The translations under genes and the position numbers were made by a program. The notes under the pieces are model-generated. The model did not search any database, was not told the origin of the DNA, and worked only from the letters and a program-made list of their open reading frames with translations. Positions 21,901-35,055 of a stretch of DNA of 64,000 bases are shown here, piece after piece. Each line of letters starts with the position of its first letter. Positions within the stretch are counted from its first letter, which is position 1. Origin of the DNA: Pachyseris speciosa (taxonomy: Eukaryota > Cnidaria > Anthozoa > Scleractinia > Pachyseridae); assembly GCA_016490735.1 (NCBI GenBank), contig JAEMWC010000265.1, positions 541,001 to 605,000 of the forward strand, in the 5' to 3' direction.

Positions 21901-24900
21901 AATGTGTAAGGTAAGGTATTTAAATTGCCAGTGATGATCGAAGAAAAACTTATCGCAGTCTGATAGTTATGATGACATCTATTTGTGGTAACATCAAGCC
22001 CGCAGAGCATAGGACGTCGTTTTCGCGTTAATTTGGAAATTTAAATCGTTTCTCAGTCAAGGAGGCTCGAGCCAGTTTTTTTTTTTTTTTTTTTTGGCCT
22101 TGAAGTGCACCTGTTGAAACCACAATTTCCTATAGAGGACAACCTCCGATTTCCTTGATATTACAACAACGTTTCGATGTATGATCATAGTTTATGTTCT
22201 CATTGATTTCCAAGCAACAGCTGTTACCATAGCGCTATAGCGACGATAACACGTGGTCGCTCATTTTCAAAAAAGTCAATTATCTCGATCTCCAGTCAGA
22301 CACTTCATAACGAAGCTTCAAGACTGTAAACTACTCAAGTTCCACAACTTGTAGGCCAAATTTGAAAAGAGGCAATGAAAACGTAAAGCTTGTGGGATGT
22401 GGCTGGAGTGACAAGGATACTTCACAAATTAATGTGATCAAGTAAGCTGAAGCCACTCAAAAGGCACTTTTGAGTGGCTTCAGCTTACTTGATCACATTA
22501 ATTTGTGAAGTATCCTTGTCACTCCAGCCACATCCCACAAGCTTTACGTTTTCATTGCTTGTTTTATTGATATGTGGGTACTTGAGCCTGAGCATTAGCT
22601 ATGCCATGCTGATGAGGCCTAACAAGGCCGAAACAGCTGTCCATGGCTGCTAATGCTTGGGCTCAATCTTTGCTTTGGTAGATTTAAGGGGTAATGCCCG
22701 CTACCTTGTGGCCTTAGTGCCTTTTGAGTGGCTTCAGCTTATTTGATCACATTAATTTGTGAAGTATCCAAATTTGAAAAGAATCTGTAAGTGCGTTTTC
22801 AAGTGAATGACAACTTTTAAAGGCCGGTTTTGTTTATTCCCGAATTTTTCTTCAAGCTCTACAAGGAAATATTAAGCTTTTATACTGTTTTTCTCTTTAC
22901 ATGGAATTATCGTGGTATCAAGAACATTTTTAATTCACACTAAGCCTCCTAGGTAGCTGTGATTGTAAAATATTGAAAGCACGGACAAATTTGCATAAAT
23001 TTAGCCGTTTTCGTATTTAAATGTCTTCCAATCACAGCCACCCAGGAGGCTCAATGCAAATTGAATACGTTGCTACCATGATAATTCCTTGAACAAAGTA
23101 GAAAAGTGTATAAAAGTACGTTTAATATTTCCTCGTAAAGCTTGAAAAAATATTCGAGAATGAGCAAAACCGGCTTTAAACATTTAATTCTGATTTACTT
23201 CAAAACGCTCTTACACGTTCTGAGACTTGAGCAGTTTACACTCTTGAAGTTATGTTATGAAGTGTTTGACTGGATTTCGAGATAATTGACCTTTTTCAAA
23301 TGTAGCGGTCACTTGTTACCGTCGGTCGGTATGGTAACAGCTGTTGTTTGGAAATCAATGACAAGATAAACATTGTTCACACGTCGAAAAGATGTTACAG
23401 TGTCAAGGATATAGGAGCTTGCTTTCTACAGGAAATTTTGATCCCAACAGGTACACCCCAAGGGCTAAAAAGCCGTTTCGAGCCTCCTTGAGCCACTCAC
23501 CACCTACAATAATAGAAGCTTATCGACCGTTGTGGCTTGAAGTTATGTTAACGGAGCTACGTCACGGTCTTCCATTTTGAAAAGTTTAGCCTCAATCTTT
23601 CAAAAAGGTCATTTGTAATCCGTTTCAATCTTCTCCATCCTTCACCATCCTCGCCATATTTGCATTTATTCCTGTCTCTTTGGTGTTTATATTCCCTGAC
23701 AAATTGTTATTTCACTGTTTCCCGTTATTTAAATTCATTTTTTATGTCTCTAATAATGACCCAAAATATCGTGACCGAGCTCCTTTAAGAAATAGTTTCG
23801 ATTACTACCCAGTGAAACGGACCTTTCTTGAAGACAAGTAACACATCCCATCAGCAACCTGCCAAGCGAACTTCATCAACTGTTCCGAGGTCAGATTGGT
23901 CTGCGGTTTTACATCCGGGTCCTTATAGTACGTGTCGTTCAGTCCTCGGCTCTTCCTCAAGTATCCCAACAGGTCACCGAATGGTACATACTCAATAAGG
24001 ACCAGAAGAGGTTCTGAAAAAGCAAGATCAACTTTAATAAACTTTAAAATAGGCATAAACTTTCTCCTATTCTTAGTCGATTTAAATAAAATTAAAACAA
24101 ACTCACGCAGCAGAAATTACACGATCTTAGCTGAAAGTCTGGCTTAACTTTCATTAAAAAGTCAGAAACTAACAGACATTCCTTAAGCGTTGCATCATTT
24201 TTTGAAACACTTTTAATTGGCAGACGTTTGTCTGTCCGTAGACTATTCCCGTGTCTTTCGTATAATCTTCTCCCTGGCTACATGTTTTCATCACAAACAA
24301 AATCATATGCAATGTTCAACTTTCTATGTTCCATTTCTTTTTCTCATCATAACTCTCCACACATTATGAAGTAGATTGGTTCTTACCACCCTCGGTGACG
24401 CATCCAATCAGCTTGGTTACGTGAGGATGAGGTTTCAGTTTTGTCATCAGCTCCAGTTCTGACAGTAAATCCTTTCTGTCTGATGCCGGGGCATTGTCTG
24501 AAGCAAATGGTGAATAGAGGTAGGTTGAGATGACATATGAGACAGATACAACTAAGCTAGAAAGAGATTAGTGGCGAGCTGCTTTGGTCGACTACATACT
24601 GACGTATGCTGATGCCTTAAGCTTCTACATATTTACTGCAAGTTTGCATCATTTTGAAGGATATATTTGGAGCTAGATATGGATCGGATATTGTATTTTA
24701 TAGGGGGGCATTTAGAGCATAACATCTAAAGAATCTTAGCGCCTATTCTTGCTCGTGGTAACAAGTCACCGAACTAAAAGAGTGCATGAATCATTGCGTC
24801 TATAAATGGCCTCATATATTTAGTATATTAGAACAGATTCAGCGGCATGTTACCTTTCAGCATTTTCGCCGCCACTGTAATGAGTCTCCGGTTATCACGT

Positions 24901-27900
24901 AAATTCAACACTGTTGCTTTAGCAACCTCTGAAAAGGCGCCTTTACCGATGATCTTGATAACGTCGACTTGTTCCCGGCTGATTTCCCAGCTTCTTGTCG
25001 AAGGATGAAGTGGCATGTAGTCTCCTCCTCCTGGGATTTCATATTTTGGCTCTTCACCTTTCTGCTCCTCCACTGAGAGCTGTGCACCCGCCCATTCCTG
25101 GTTTGCTATCGGAGACTAGTGATTATGACATTTAGGTGGTGGTTAGAACTGATGTTACAGTGTTGAATCTGTTTAGGATTGTAAAGGGTCTCAAGTTGAT
25201 ATACCCTTCTCTGCAATGCACTGACGGTAAAAGATAAAAACTCCAGGTAGCACACATGGCCAACAGAAACAATAAATTAAATATGTGACTGTAGTACTGC
25301 AATGATCAGTCACATATTTAATCATCAATCCGCAGTTCAAATATATGATTTTCATATATTCATTCTCATATATTCACCACTCACGGATATATTACGAACC
25401 AACAAAACGACCAGCTCCCAGATGGCTTGTTAGCTCAGTCGGTAGAGCGCTGCACAGGTATCGCAGAGGTCGTGGGTTCGATTCCCGTACAAGTCTATAT
25501 TTTTTCAGGCTTTCCTTTCACTACTGCTTAAGTAGTGTTCATAACTGCGATCATCAGTCACATATTTAATCATTAATCCGCAGTTCAAATATATGATTTT
25601 CACATATTCATTCTCATAGAAACAATAAAGCAAAATACTTTTAAAAAATATAGTTTGATTTCTTTCATGATCGTTCAGTGGCCATCTAAAGACATTGTGT
25701 AGAACAAACATAATTCCATTTGCAGGATGAAGTTTCTTCTCCAAAAAGAGAATAACTTCTTCGCCCATCACACGATAAATTGAAATAACATACATTCAGT
25801 TTTAGATCACAGTTTTTTCCGAACTCGTGAGATGGTTAAGGCCTTCCAATGGTTTTGAATGGTCTGCAATCCGAAGCCCGTTTTAGTGATAAAAATGTAG
25901 TACTAATTTGTAAGCCAATTTGCTTCCCTAATAAGGACTAATTCACATTTCACTGAGTGGCTGAAATACGCATCAGGATTCAGAGTGAGGTTTAATGGAT
26001 TTTCATAAGCCCGGTGATCAAAACAGCCATGTATATCTGCTTTGCTTTAGTTTGCAGCGCCCGCCTTGATTAATAAAAGCTGCTTACCATGGGTATGAGT
26101 TCCTCTCCTGTTGTGGAGTGACACTCTCTGAAACAAGAAACATTCATGAATATTCAGAACCAAACCTTTCCAACTGTGGATTTTCTTGAAGCTCTCAAAA
26201 TCTCTTAAAGCTTAACGGGTATGCTTGAAAAAAAAAAAAAAAAAAAAAAAGCACTTAACTATAAGTAGTTAATGCTACTTACCGCTCAGGCTTTTGAGTC
26301 TCTGAAATATAAAGAACGATTTGCATAGTATTATAGATTTAAAAAAGATGATCAATTTGACGTTATTTTAATAGATTATTAAGGAACACCTTAATTTAAG
26401 TCCAGTTTTGACAAGAAATGCATCACACCTTTAGAAATTATTCCTTTACCAAGTTGATTCTTGGAGTATTTTACTCCGTAGTTTTTTTTTTCATTGTCTC
26501 AATGAAATTCAAGTCTGACAGCATTTGCCTTGACCAATTGACACCTTAAGGACGTTGACTTACACATAAGTAATACTATGCGTGTCTTAGCCAAACGCCT
26601 CCGAATTCTCCATAGCACAGCAACCACTGCGGAAACAGCCACCAACAGCACAGCGATGACACTGATGTAAATAGTATGGAGAAGTTTGTCCTTTCCAAAC
26701 ACTGAATCTGTGTTGTAAAATGTTAGCAATAATCATACTTATTTATTAGAGCTTTTCTGTCTACCGAATATCAAGTCTCGTTGGGATAAAGGTTGAGGTA
26801 CAAACTGATCTATTCCACGATTTGTACTTTTCCTAACTGAGGATGGAAAGAGCTCCAGGGTTTCCTTCGGTAGGATTACGTTATCTGGTTCTAACTTCCT
26901 CCGTAAGAAAACCTAACAAAATCAGACGTGACTTTATATTTTGTTTCGCGCTACCAGTTTTATTTCGCCGTTCACGCAACTTTTGAACCTGGGACAAATT
27001 CGAGGGAAGGTTGATACAGGGTCCATCAAAGATATCATGTTCCAGCAAATATTTTGAGATGTCATCCCAATGTTATATTCACTGTGGTGTCTTGAAGAAA
27101 ATTGCGTTTATTCTTGTTCCAATTAAGGTCAATAGCTGAGCACAATCTGTGATTAACATTGAACGTGGCTTCAGCTTACTTGATCACATTAATTTGTGAA
27201 GTATCCTTGTCACTCCAGCCACATCCCACAAGCTTTACGTTTTCATTGCTTGTTTTATTGATATGTGGGTACTTGAGCCTGAGCATTAGCTATGCCATGC
27301 TGATGAGGCCTAACAAGGCCGAAACAGCTGTCCATGGCTGCTAATGCTTGGGCTCAATCTTTGCTTTGGTAGATTTAAGGGGTAATGCCCGCTACCATTT
27401 GGCCTTAGTGCCTTTTGAGTGGCTTCAGCTTACTTGATCACATTAATTTGTGAAGTATCCTTAACATTGAACGCAGTTGTACAGTTTGAAAACCAAAATG
27501 GTTTTTTAAATCTTAGGTCTAATAGATTCACAGCAATCCTTTCACCTGCTTGAGTTTCTGGCGGCGGATTCAACACTAAGAAAGAAACAAAAAAATAATA
27601 ATGATTTCGTCTTAATGTGTGTAGACGTTGTAAAAAGCATTTTGAAAAGGTTGCCCAGCTAAGCAAAGAGAGTCAAGAGAAAAAAATCAAATTACCTTGT
27701 ATCCCTAACGACGTACAGGAGAGTTTTCTTTATTTGGTTTGCATATTGACTATTACACCCGACATTTATGTTACACTTACATACACATACTTGATAGTCC
27801 GGTGCTCTACCAACTGAGCTAACCGTCGGCGGTTTGCTCATTCACATGGTGAATTTTTCTTATAAACTGACTTTCTTCAGATATCTGATCCCATTTATAG

Positions 27901-30900
27901 TAAGAGTCTAATTCAAAAGAAACTGGTTATAAGATTATTTTAGAAGTAGATGAGCTGCGCGAAAGCTCCACCAAAATCATCCGTAAAAATCAATCCCAAA
28001 AATCAACTCACACAAACTTTCGCCTGTGTAGTTTTAAGTTCAATCAGCTTTAAAATTTTGGATTTGAGGAAATTAACATTTAGGACATGAAGTAAGGCTA
28101 TCAAATAAAGTATAGGAAGGCGTACCTTCTGATATTTTAACTGTCTCGATGTTCTCTTTTGGGCTTTCGCCGTGTTTATTCGTCGCGGTCACAACAAATT
28201 CATAACCCTTGTCCTTTGCCACTTTAGCAACATATTCACGTCTGGAAAGATTACTTGTAACTGCCAGCGTTTTCCATTGTTTATCACCCCGATTCTCTGG
28301 TAGATAGAATATTGTGTGATATTTGCCCCGTTGTTGACCGGTTCGTCCCATTTCAATGTAACCTCGGCATACCTAATCTCTTTTTGTTTAACAGCCGTGG
28401 GTACATCTGCAAGGGAAGAAAAATGGTCCATATATGAAACTTGTTAGGCCACGTCGCTGCGTAAAAAGGAAGCTCGTTGTAGCATTTTGACACGGTTCTT
28501 CTTTAAGTCTCGGATGATTTTATCTTTACCTGACGATTGCTCTGCAACTCTCTCTCTCTCTATCTCTGCAACAAAGACTTACCACCAAGAACTTTGATTC
28601 TCTTGATCTTGCCAGCTTCTTTATAACTCTCACCAAACTTGTTTGTGGCCGTTACCACAAATTCATACTGCTTGCCTTTCTCTAAATTAACAGCTGCTTG
28701 GCGAACTGAGACGTCATAAGTGTTCTTTATTTTTTTCCAAGGTGATAGATTACCATCATCCCTCAGTGTTCTTTGGTACACAGTGTACTGTGTGATGGGC
28801 ACTCCATTGTTTTGTGGCTCATTCCATTCTATTGTTACTTGAACTTCCTTTGTTTTAACCGGCAAGCCTTTAATATCTGCTGCTAGTGGAACTCCTGCAT
28901 GAATGATGAACAAATAAATAAAAAACGTGAAAGCTGATTATTGTAGAGACAGTATGTTACCTTCAACGGCCGTTCCAAATGAAAACTTGTACGTAATGTT
29001 TAATAAATGAGCAGGAGTGTTTTATCAAGTTTAAAACACGAGGAGAAGCCGATTGTTTTAGGACTTGATAAAACACGAATTGTGAATTTATTAAACGGCT
29101 TAAAAAGCTTTACTGTACATCCATCCATTCTTACACTAAAATTTAGATTTTGGGTTATTTTGGCCTAGAAAATCGGATGTAAAGTTTAGCCGTGTCTTTA
29201 TCAGATATAAAGACACTTATTAAAAATTAATTTATTTTGTATTTCCTTCGTGAATTATTGATGAGTTTTTTAAGTAATACATAAAATACAGCCTATAGCC
29301 AGCGTTAATAATCATCTTTTGTCGATTAATTTCTTCTAATTCCGCTTTCTGCATACTACATTTATCATCTCAAGTTTTTAAAAACTCCCCGGCCAGCTTA
29401 GCCCTATCCTCCCCTCTTAATAACATTTTTACCTTGAATTTTTGTTTTGAAAGCCTTTTGCAGAGCATCTCCCTCAAACACATAATTCCTGACATACAGC
29501 TTAATGTTGTAGTCGGTGTTTCTTTTCAGGCCTCCAATGAAGATTTCTCTAGTAGCAGGGTCAGTTATGTTGGCTTTTGTCATTACGTTTCCTTCCTGTA
29601 GTATGACCACTCTGTATGCTGTGATAGGACTGCCTCCATCATCAGTCGGCGCAGCCCACTTAACTGTCAGAGAAGTGGATTGAATGTCTGTAGCTGCTGA
29701 TGTGATGCTCGGAGGGCCTGGTGCTTCTAAATGGCAATGAAACTGTATTTTTAGCTATTAGCAATAGTGAAAAAATCGCCTTCTATAATCATTATCAAGT
29801 TTCCAGTCATTCCGTCGATTGCGAATGCCATGACCATAAAAGCTACTGCTCAAAAACTAGCAATTCTTTACGAGCTCGAATTTGTTTTTATTTATATATG
29901 TATGTATGTATGTATGTGTGTGTGTGTGCGTGTGTGTGTGTATGTATTTATTTATTCATTTTTTTTATGTATTTATTTACATATCTTATGGCCTGACTGC
30001 ATGGGGTCTTGCAAATAAATCCTACTTGACAAAAATTTTAGTTCTTCAAAAAAGAGCACTTAGATTTATATTTTTCGTAGAGAGATGTGAACATGCAGTC
30101 CCTTTGTTTATTCATGCCGATATTTTACCTCTAAATTTTCTTTATTTCAAATCCGTCTGTTGCTTAATGCATGATATACGAAACCGGAAAGTACCTAGTA
30201 ACATTTTAAACCTATTCAGCGACACTACCAGTATTCACTCTTATAACACTCGGTCTTCGTCAGCAAATAAATTCTATATTAAGAAATCTAGGTTAGAAAT
30301 CCAAAAAAGAGCTTTCTCAAGAGTAGGAGCTAAAATTTGGAATGAGATGCCAGCATCATTAAGAGAGCTCCCCAAGAAACACTTCCAAACAAAACTCCAC
30401 TCTTTCCTTCTCGATATTCTTAAGAAGTATGATGACTATATCGATATTTCCCAAATTACCTCTGCCCTAAAAACGTACAATTGAACTTGAGTTCTTCATT
30501 CAAACATACCTTGTAAGAGTCATTGAACTTGTAATTTATGTTAACGATTTAACGATTTAATGATTTGGTGCAATCTGTTTAAAAATTATGTAAGTCTCCT
30601 CTTGTAAATTTATTAAATTTTTGTAATTGTTTTGTATGACTGTTCCGCCCAGACTAGCAATGCTATTTGCGGAACAGTCCTTTCAACGCTGGATATTTAT
30701 TCTATAAATAAAAGTCGTTGTTGTTGTTGTTGATTTGTTTTATTTGTTGTCCTACATCCAACTGTGTAGAGATCTCACCCTCTCTAAAATATTTTAAAAT
30801 TTTGCAATTTCCACCCATTTGCTCTACAGATATTGCACTGGTTCGACGACACTTTCATTCCAGCTCACAATCAATGCTATTCTACATTGAATAATTTATG

Positions 30901-33900
30901 TCACCCATTCACTAGAAACCTAGGGCGCTTTCCCTTTGCATGGAAAAACCGGTTGTTTCGGTGGTAAATCATATGGAACAAACTTTTCCACTGGAAATTT
31001 TTCGGAAAAAAAGGAATACCGTCTGAGGTATTTCTCTTTTCTCGGTTTTACCGGAATGGCCGAAAAATCCTGTACCATCTGCGGCATCCCACTAGTTCCA
31101 TGCTCCTTGATGAATAAAACGCGTGGTTTGGTGGTGTTTTGGTTAATACCCAGTCTCTTAAAGAGTGACTCAGTGCAAAAGGAATACGCTAATCGCCCGT
31201 TCTGTTTTGATTGAGAAACATTTGCCCTGTTCCTTTTAACCGAAAATTCTCTCCGGTTTTTCCATTCAAATGAAAAGCGCCCCTACTTACTTATCTGCTG
31301 TACTTGTACTCTTTGCATAGAAGCATCACCTACGCCGTTATCAGCCTTGCAGGTGTAAGATCCAAAATCCTCATCAGCCTTCATTACCACTGTCACCATG
31401 TTCTTCTCCGCTGTAACTTTCTTTACTTCATCTCCATTCGGTTTTGTCCAGGTGATGTTTGGCGTGGGAACACCATCTGATATACACCTTAACGTCACTG
31501 CCTGGCCAATCCAAGACTTGGATGCTGACGAGGTTATGTTATGTACATGTATGGTAGCCGTGTCTGTTGAAGCAGAACAAGTGCCACATGGAAACAAAGT
31601 TTGATTGTTATCATTAATTTTTATCGTAATCATTATCCTTACCCTTACCATTATTTATTTTATAAATGCAGATAAAGGCGTCCTTCCGTCATTTTCATAC
31701 TGTCACACATGAATTCGTAGTTATGTGAGGGTAAGACAACTCTATGCTTGAGATTCTAAGGATAATTATACCTCAACTCAAAACGTGACTGTGGCTAATG
31801 CCACCAAATCTAAGGGAAAATCTCGTATCGTTGTGCTAAGTTCCAGAAGTTTACTACCAAAATGAGCAATCCGTTTAAGGGTTTTCACAGAATTACTGCA
31901 CTGAACGCTACGATGAAATGAAATTCAGATGTTAAAGAATGTGTGCAAAAACCGCTTCCTTAGAGGTGTACAGAACTAAACGACGACGACGAGAAAAAAA
32001 TACGTTCGTATGTATTTCTGAGCAGCCACCATTCCCATCAAAGACAAAACAGTTCAGATTTTGGAAACATATGCCCGTAAAATGTTGTTCTTTTAGAAAT
32101 ACCAGGGCAAGAAAGCAATGCCATGTTATATGAAACTTTTGCCAGAAAAATGTTTGTATTTGAACTCAAAGTCTGCGGCTTCTTTAAATGATAAGGAACG
32201 TTATGATTGTTTTCGACGAGCACAGAGGTATTGACCCACTCCTGCGGGGGTCCACTGCTGGAAATGCGTCTGAGTTAATAGCTCGGAGTTCGGGTTAGTT
32301 AGTAGGAGATACACAAGAAATCGTTTTTTTTTTTTCTGTAACTCGGCAGAGTTAAACAGGCCAAGCTAGAGATTTAGTACCTACATTGAACTTCAAGGTT
32401 TATGTGCTGCTCTTTGGTTCCTGCGGAGTTGTTGGCTCTACATGTGTACATTCCTGCGTCAGCTCTGGTGATTTTGCTAAAAGTGAGATGAGTTGCATAA
32501 GACCCAGAAGTCTTTACTTGTCCTGTGTGAATCCACCTCACATCTGGCTCTGGTTTGCCCGTCGCTGTGCAACTGACATTAACAGGACTTCCCTCGTAGT
32601 AGCTTTTCTTTACGGCATCTGGAAAAGTGATTCTTGGTTCCTCTGGAAATTCAAAGACAGATTAGAGATGACAAGAGAAACAATAATAACTGCTCAGTGA
32701 CGGTTGGGTTTCTTTTTTTAGGTTACTGGCCGCAATCATTTCCAGTAACCTCTATGTCAATCAACTGCGTTATTTAAAGAGAACCTGTACTCTTACAACA
32801 AATTGAGCCTAAACTGTTGGAAATAATTACTAGTTTCCAAAATTTAGTTTCTAACGTAGGAATAGTATTTCAAGTGCAAAAGAATTGGGTATCATTAACG
32901 CCTTTTTTCACTTTTAAATTTCCCGGGCGCCACCATTTTTTTCGTGACGTCACTGCGTTGCAGCTATTGTCAGGAAGTAAATGAAGCAGAAAATCCTTTG
33001 TGTTAAACAATTGGGTAACCAAATGACGTCATGAAATCCAAAATGGCCGCGCCCTTGAAATTTAAAAGCGAAAATAGACGATGATGATATCCAGTTTTTC
33101 GTACACTTAAATGTTATATCCACGTTTTAAAACAAAATTCGGAATCTAGTAATTATTTCCAACAATTTAGCGTCAATTTGTTGTAAGAGTAGAGGTTCCC
33201 TTTAAAGATACTCCGTACCATTTCCGCTTGGAGGGATCTTACTTCCGAATTAAGAGCGAAAACGTTTGGCATTACCTTAGAAACTCTGAGCAAGAAACTT
33301 GAAGTAAAAATAGCCAGTTTCTTCGAAAAATATGACATCTACGAAGGTCGATCGAAATGACTTTGAAGAAACCGCTGACCTCTCTCGTTTGCTCGTCCTC
33401 CCATGTGCTCGCTCGCGCCTCGCACCAGTAACGTGTTTCCTCTTCGAGGCTTTTTGTGTACCATCGTAGTAAAGAAAATGGGTAAACACTGGATTAGCAC
33501 TACATTTACGAAATCAGCCAACGACATTACCACGTTATCTTCACAAGTAGGTAAACAAGTTCGTGTGAACATTTATGTAATATTACAAGAGGCTACCATC
33601 AATTACCCTATATGTCCAACCATCTACCTTCAATAACGAGTTGTACAAAGTCAAACTTTGTCACAGGAACAAGATCAGGTGAAGTTATTCGGCAGGCGTA
33701 GAACCTTTCATCTTCCTTTGTTATGTTACTAAGAGTAAAGACCACCTGGCCAGAAGAAGCGTTACCACTGAAGACTCCACTTACACGTCCAGTGTAAACA
33801 CCTGGTGGTGTAACTTGCAAAACCTCACCGGTTCTGGAAAACAATAGCAGTCTGTCACTTATGTCATTTATATTAGGGTGCTTTAATCCCCACGCAACAA

Positions 33901-35018
33901 TTCCAATTCCACCAGAGAAGCTCCAAGCGAATTGTATGGATGAGTTGACAGCGCCATACACACTCTCGCCTCCATAAGTTGATGTGAATGTCATTGCGCT
34001 GTTCACTGAAGAAAAAAATAATTTATTGAGATCTGTGAGTAGTTCCAGTTTTGCACTATACTTTATAATGCTAAATTAAAAATTAATATGTCAAGGTGTC
34101 CTTACTAAAGATACTCCAGTTTCTCGAAAGTGAGTTCATCGACATCGTATGCACCGAACTCGAAAGTGCATTGATCTTGTTTGGCCATTGAAGGTCACCT
34201 AATGTAAAATTTCTAAAGTGTCTTTAACATCATGCCACAACAAGACGCTACGGTACTGCAAGTTTAAACAATTTAACCTTATTTTGCCTGGGTTTATAAG
34301 AAGGTTGTAAAACCCTTGTTTTTTCTCGTTGCCAGATAAATTTGAAAAAAAAAAGTTTTGAATGTTCAAAGGTATTGAGCTTTGAGGACAAAATAAATTT
34401 TGCATAATGACATTGAACAGAGGTAAGTCACGCAAAACAATAATCCAAGTACTGCTTGCGTCTGCTGATCGCACGAGTGTACGACGGGCCAGCACGGTGC
34501 GCAACTCATCCACTGAAACTTTGCGTCGCTGTGGCGGAGTATCACAGTCGATACGAAAGCCCCTTTGGCATCGATCGTTTATTCAGTTACCGCTAAAGTA
34601 AAAGTTTTGGGAAGGGTGATGACCGGGTTAGTTGCGCATCAGTCGACAAACGGTGTGCTTGATGATTTTGTTTGGCATTGGTATGCAAATGTGGTTCAAC
34701 ATCGGAAACTAGAATGTAGGATAAGGAAATCTTGAAAGCTAAAAACAGCTATGGGGAAGCAGGGTTGGCGCAGTAGTGAGAGCGCTCGCCTTCCACCATT
34801 GTGTCCCTGGTTCGATTCCCGGACTCGGCGTCATAAGTGGGCTGAGTTTGTTGGTTCTCTACTCTGCTCCGAGAGGTTTTTCTCCGGGTACTCCGGTTTT
34901 CCCCTCTCCCCAAAAACCAACATTTGATTTGATTTATTTGGAGTTGAATTGATTTAGTCGGCTCCCCAATAAGTAGAGCATCTGTACCCGGCTAAATACA
35001 TTTGAGACTTAAATAAAG

Positions 35019-35055
<37 letters not shown>

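Larger units (their letters stand above)
22371..22769 (+). mobile_element. hammerhead retrozyme copy 1, with inverted 5' end
   Basis: A 399-bp insertion between 13-bp duplications. From 22468 it reads one 254-bp monomer and then about 44 bp of the next (TTTTGAGTGGCTTCAG restarts at 22722), ending GAAGTATCC. The first 97 bp are an inverted copy of the monomer start, forming a perfect 91-bp-armed palindrome. The monomer carries a hammerhead ribozyme and no open frame. This matches the metazoan retrozymes: small non-autonomous elements replicated through self-cleaved, circularised RNA. It is antisense to the host kinase gene. Confidence 0.88.
22055..23495. mobile_element. large foldback element (about 1.03 kb without its nested insertion)
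   Basis: Two long imperfect inverted arms run from GGAGGCTCGAGCC (22061) inward and from GGCTCGAGCCTCC-like sequence (23475-23488) inward. Matching blocks include TTGATTTCCAAGCAACAGCTG (22205) with CAGCTGTTGTTTGGAAATCAA (23339), and GGCCGGTTTTG (22822) with CAAAACCGGCT (23166). The centre is near 22995. The left arm is interrupted by the retrozyme at 22371-22769. No coding sequence. Sits in the intron between RTK exons 15 and 14. Confidence 0.78.

Noticed and set aside
25424..25495. Plausible functional tRNA gene on the plus strand
   Set aside because: Acceptor and T arms pair, but the anticodon arm is not canonical and the flanks match the SINE family, so a SINE head is likelier.
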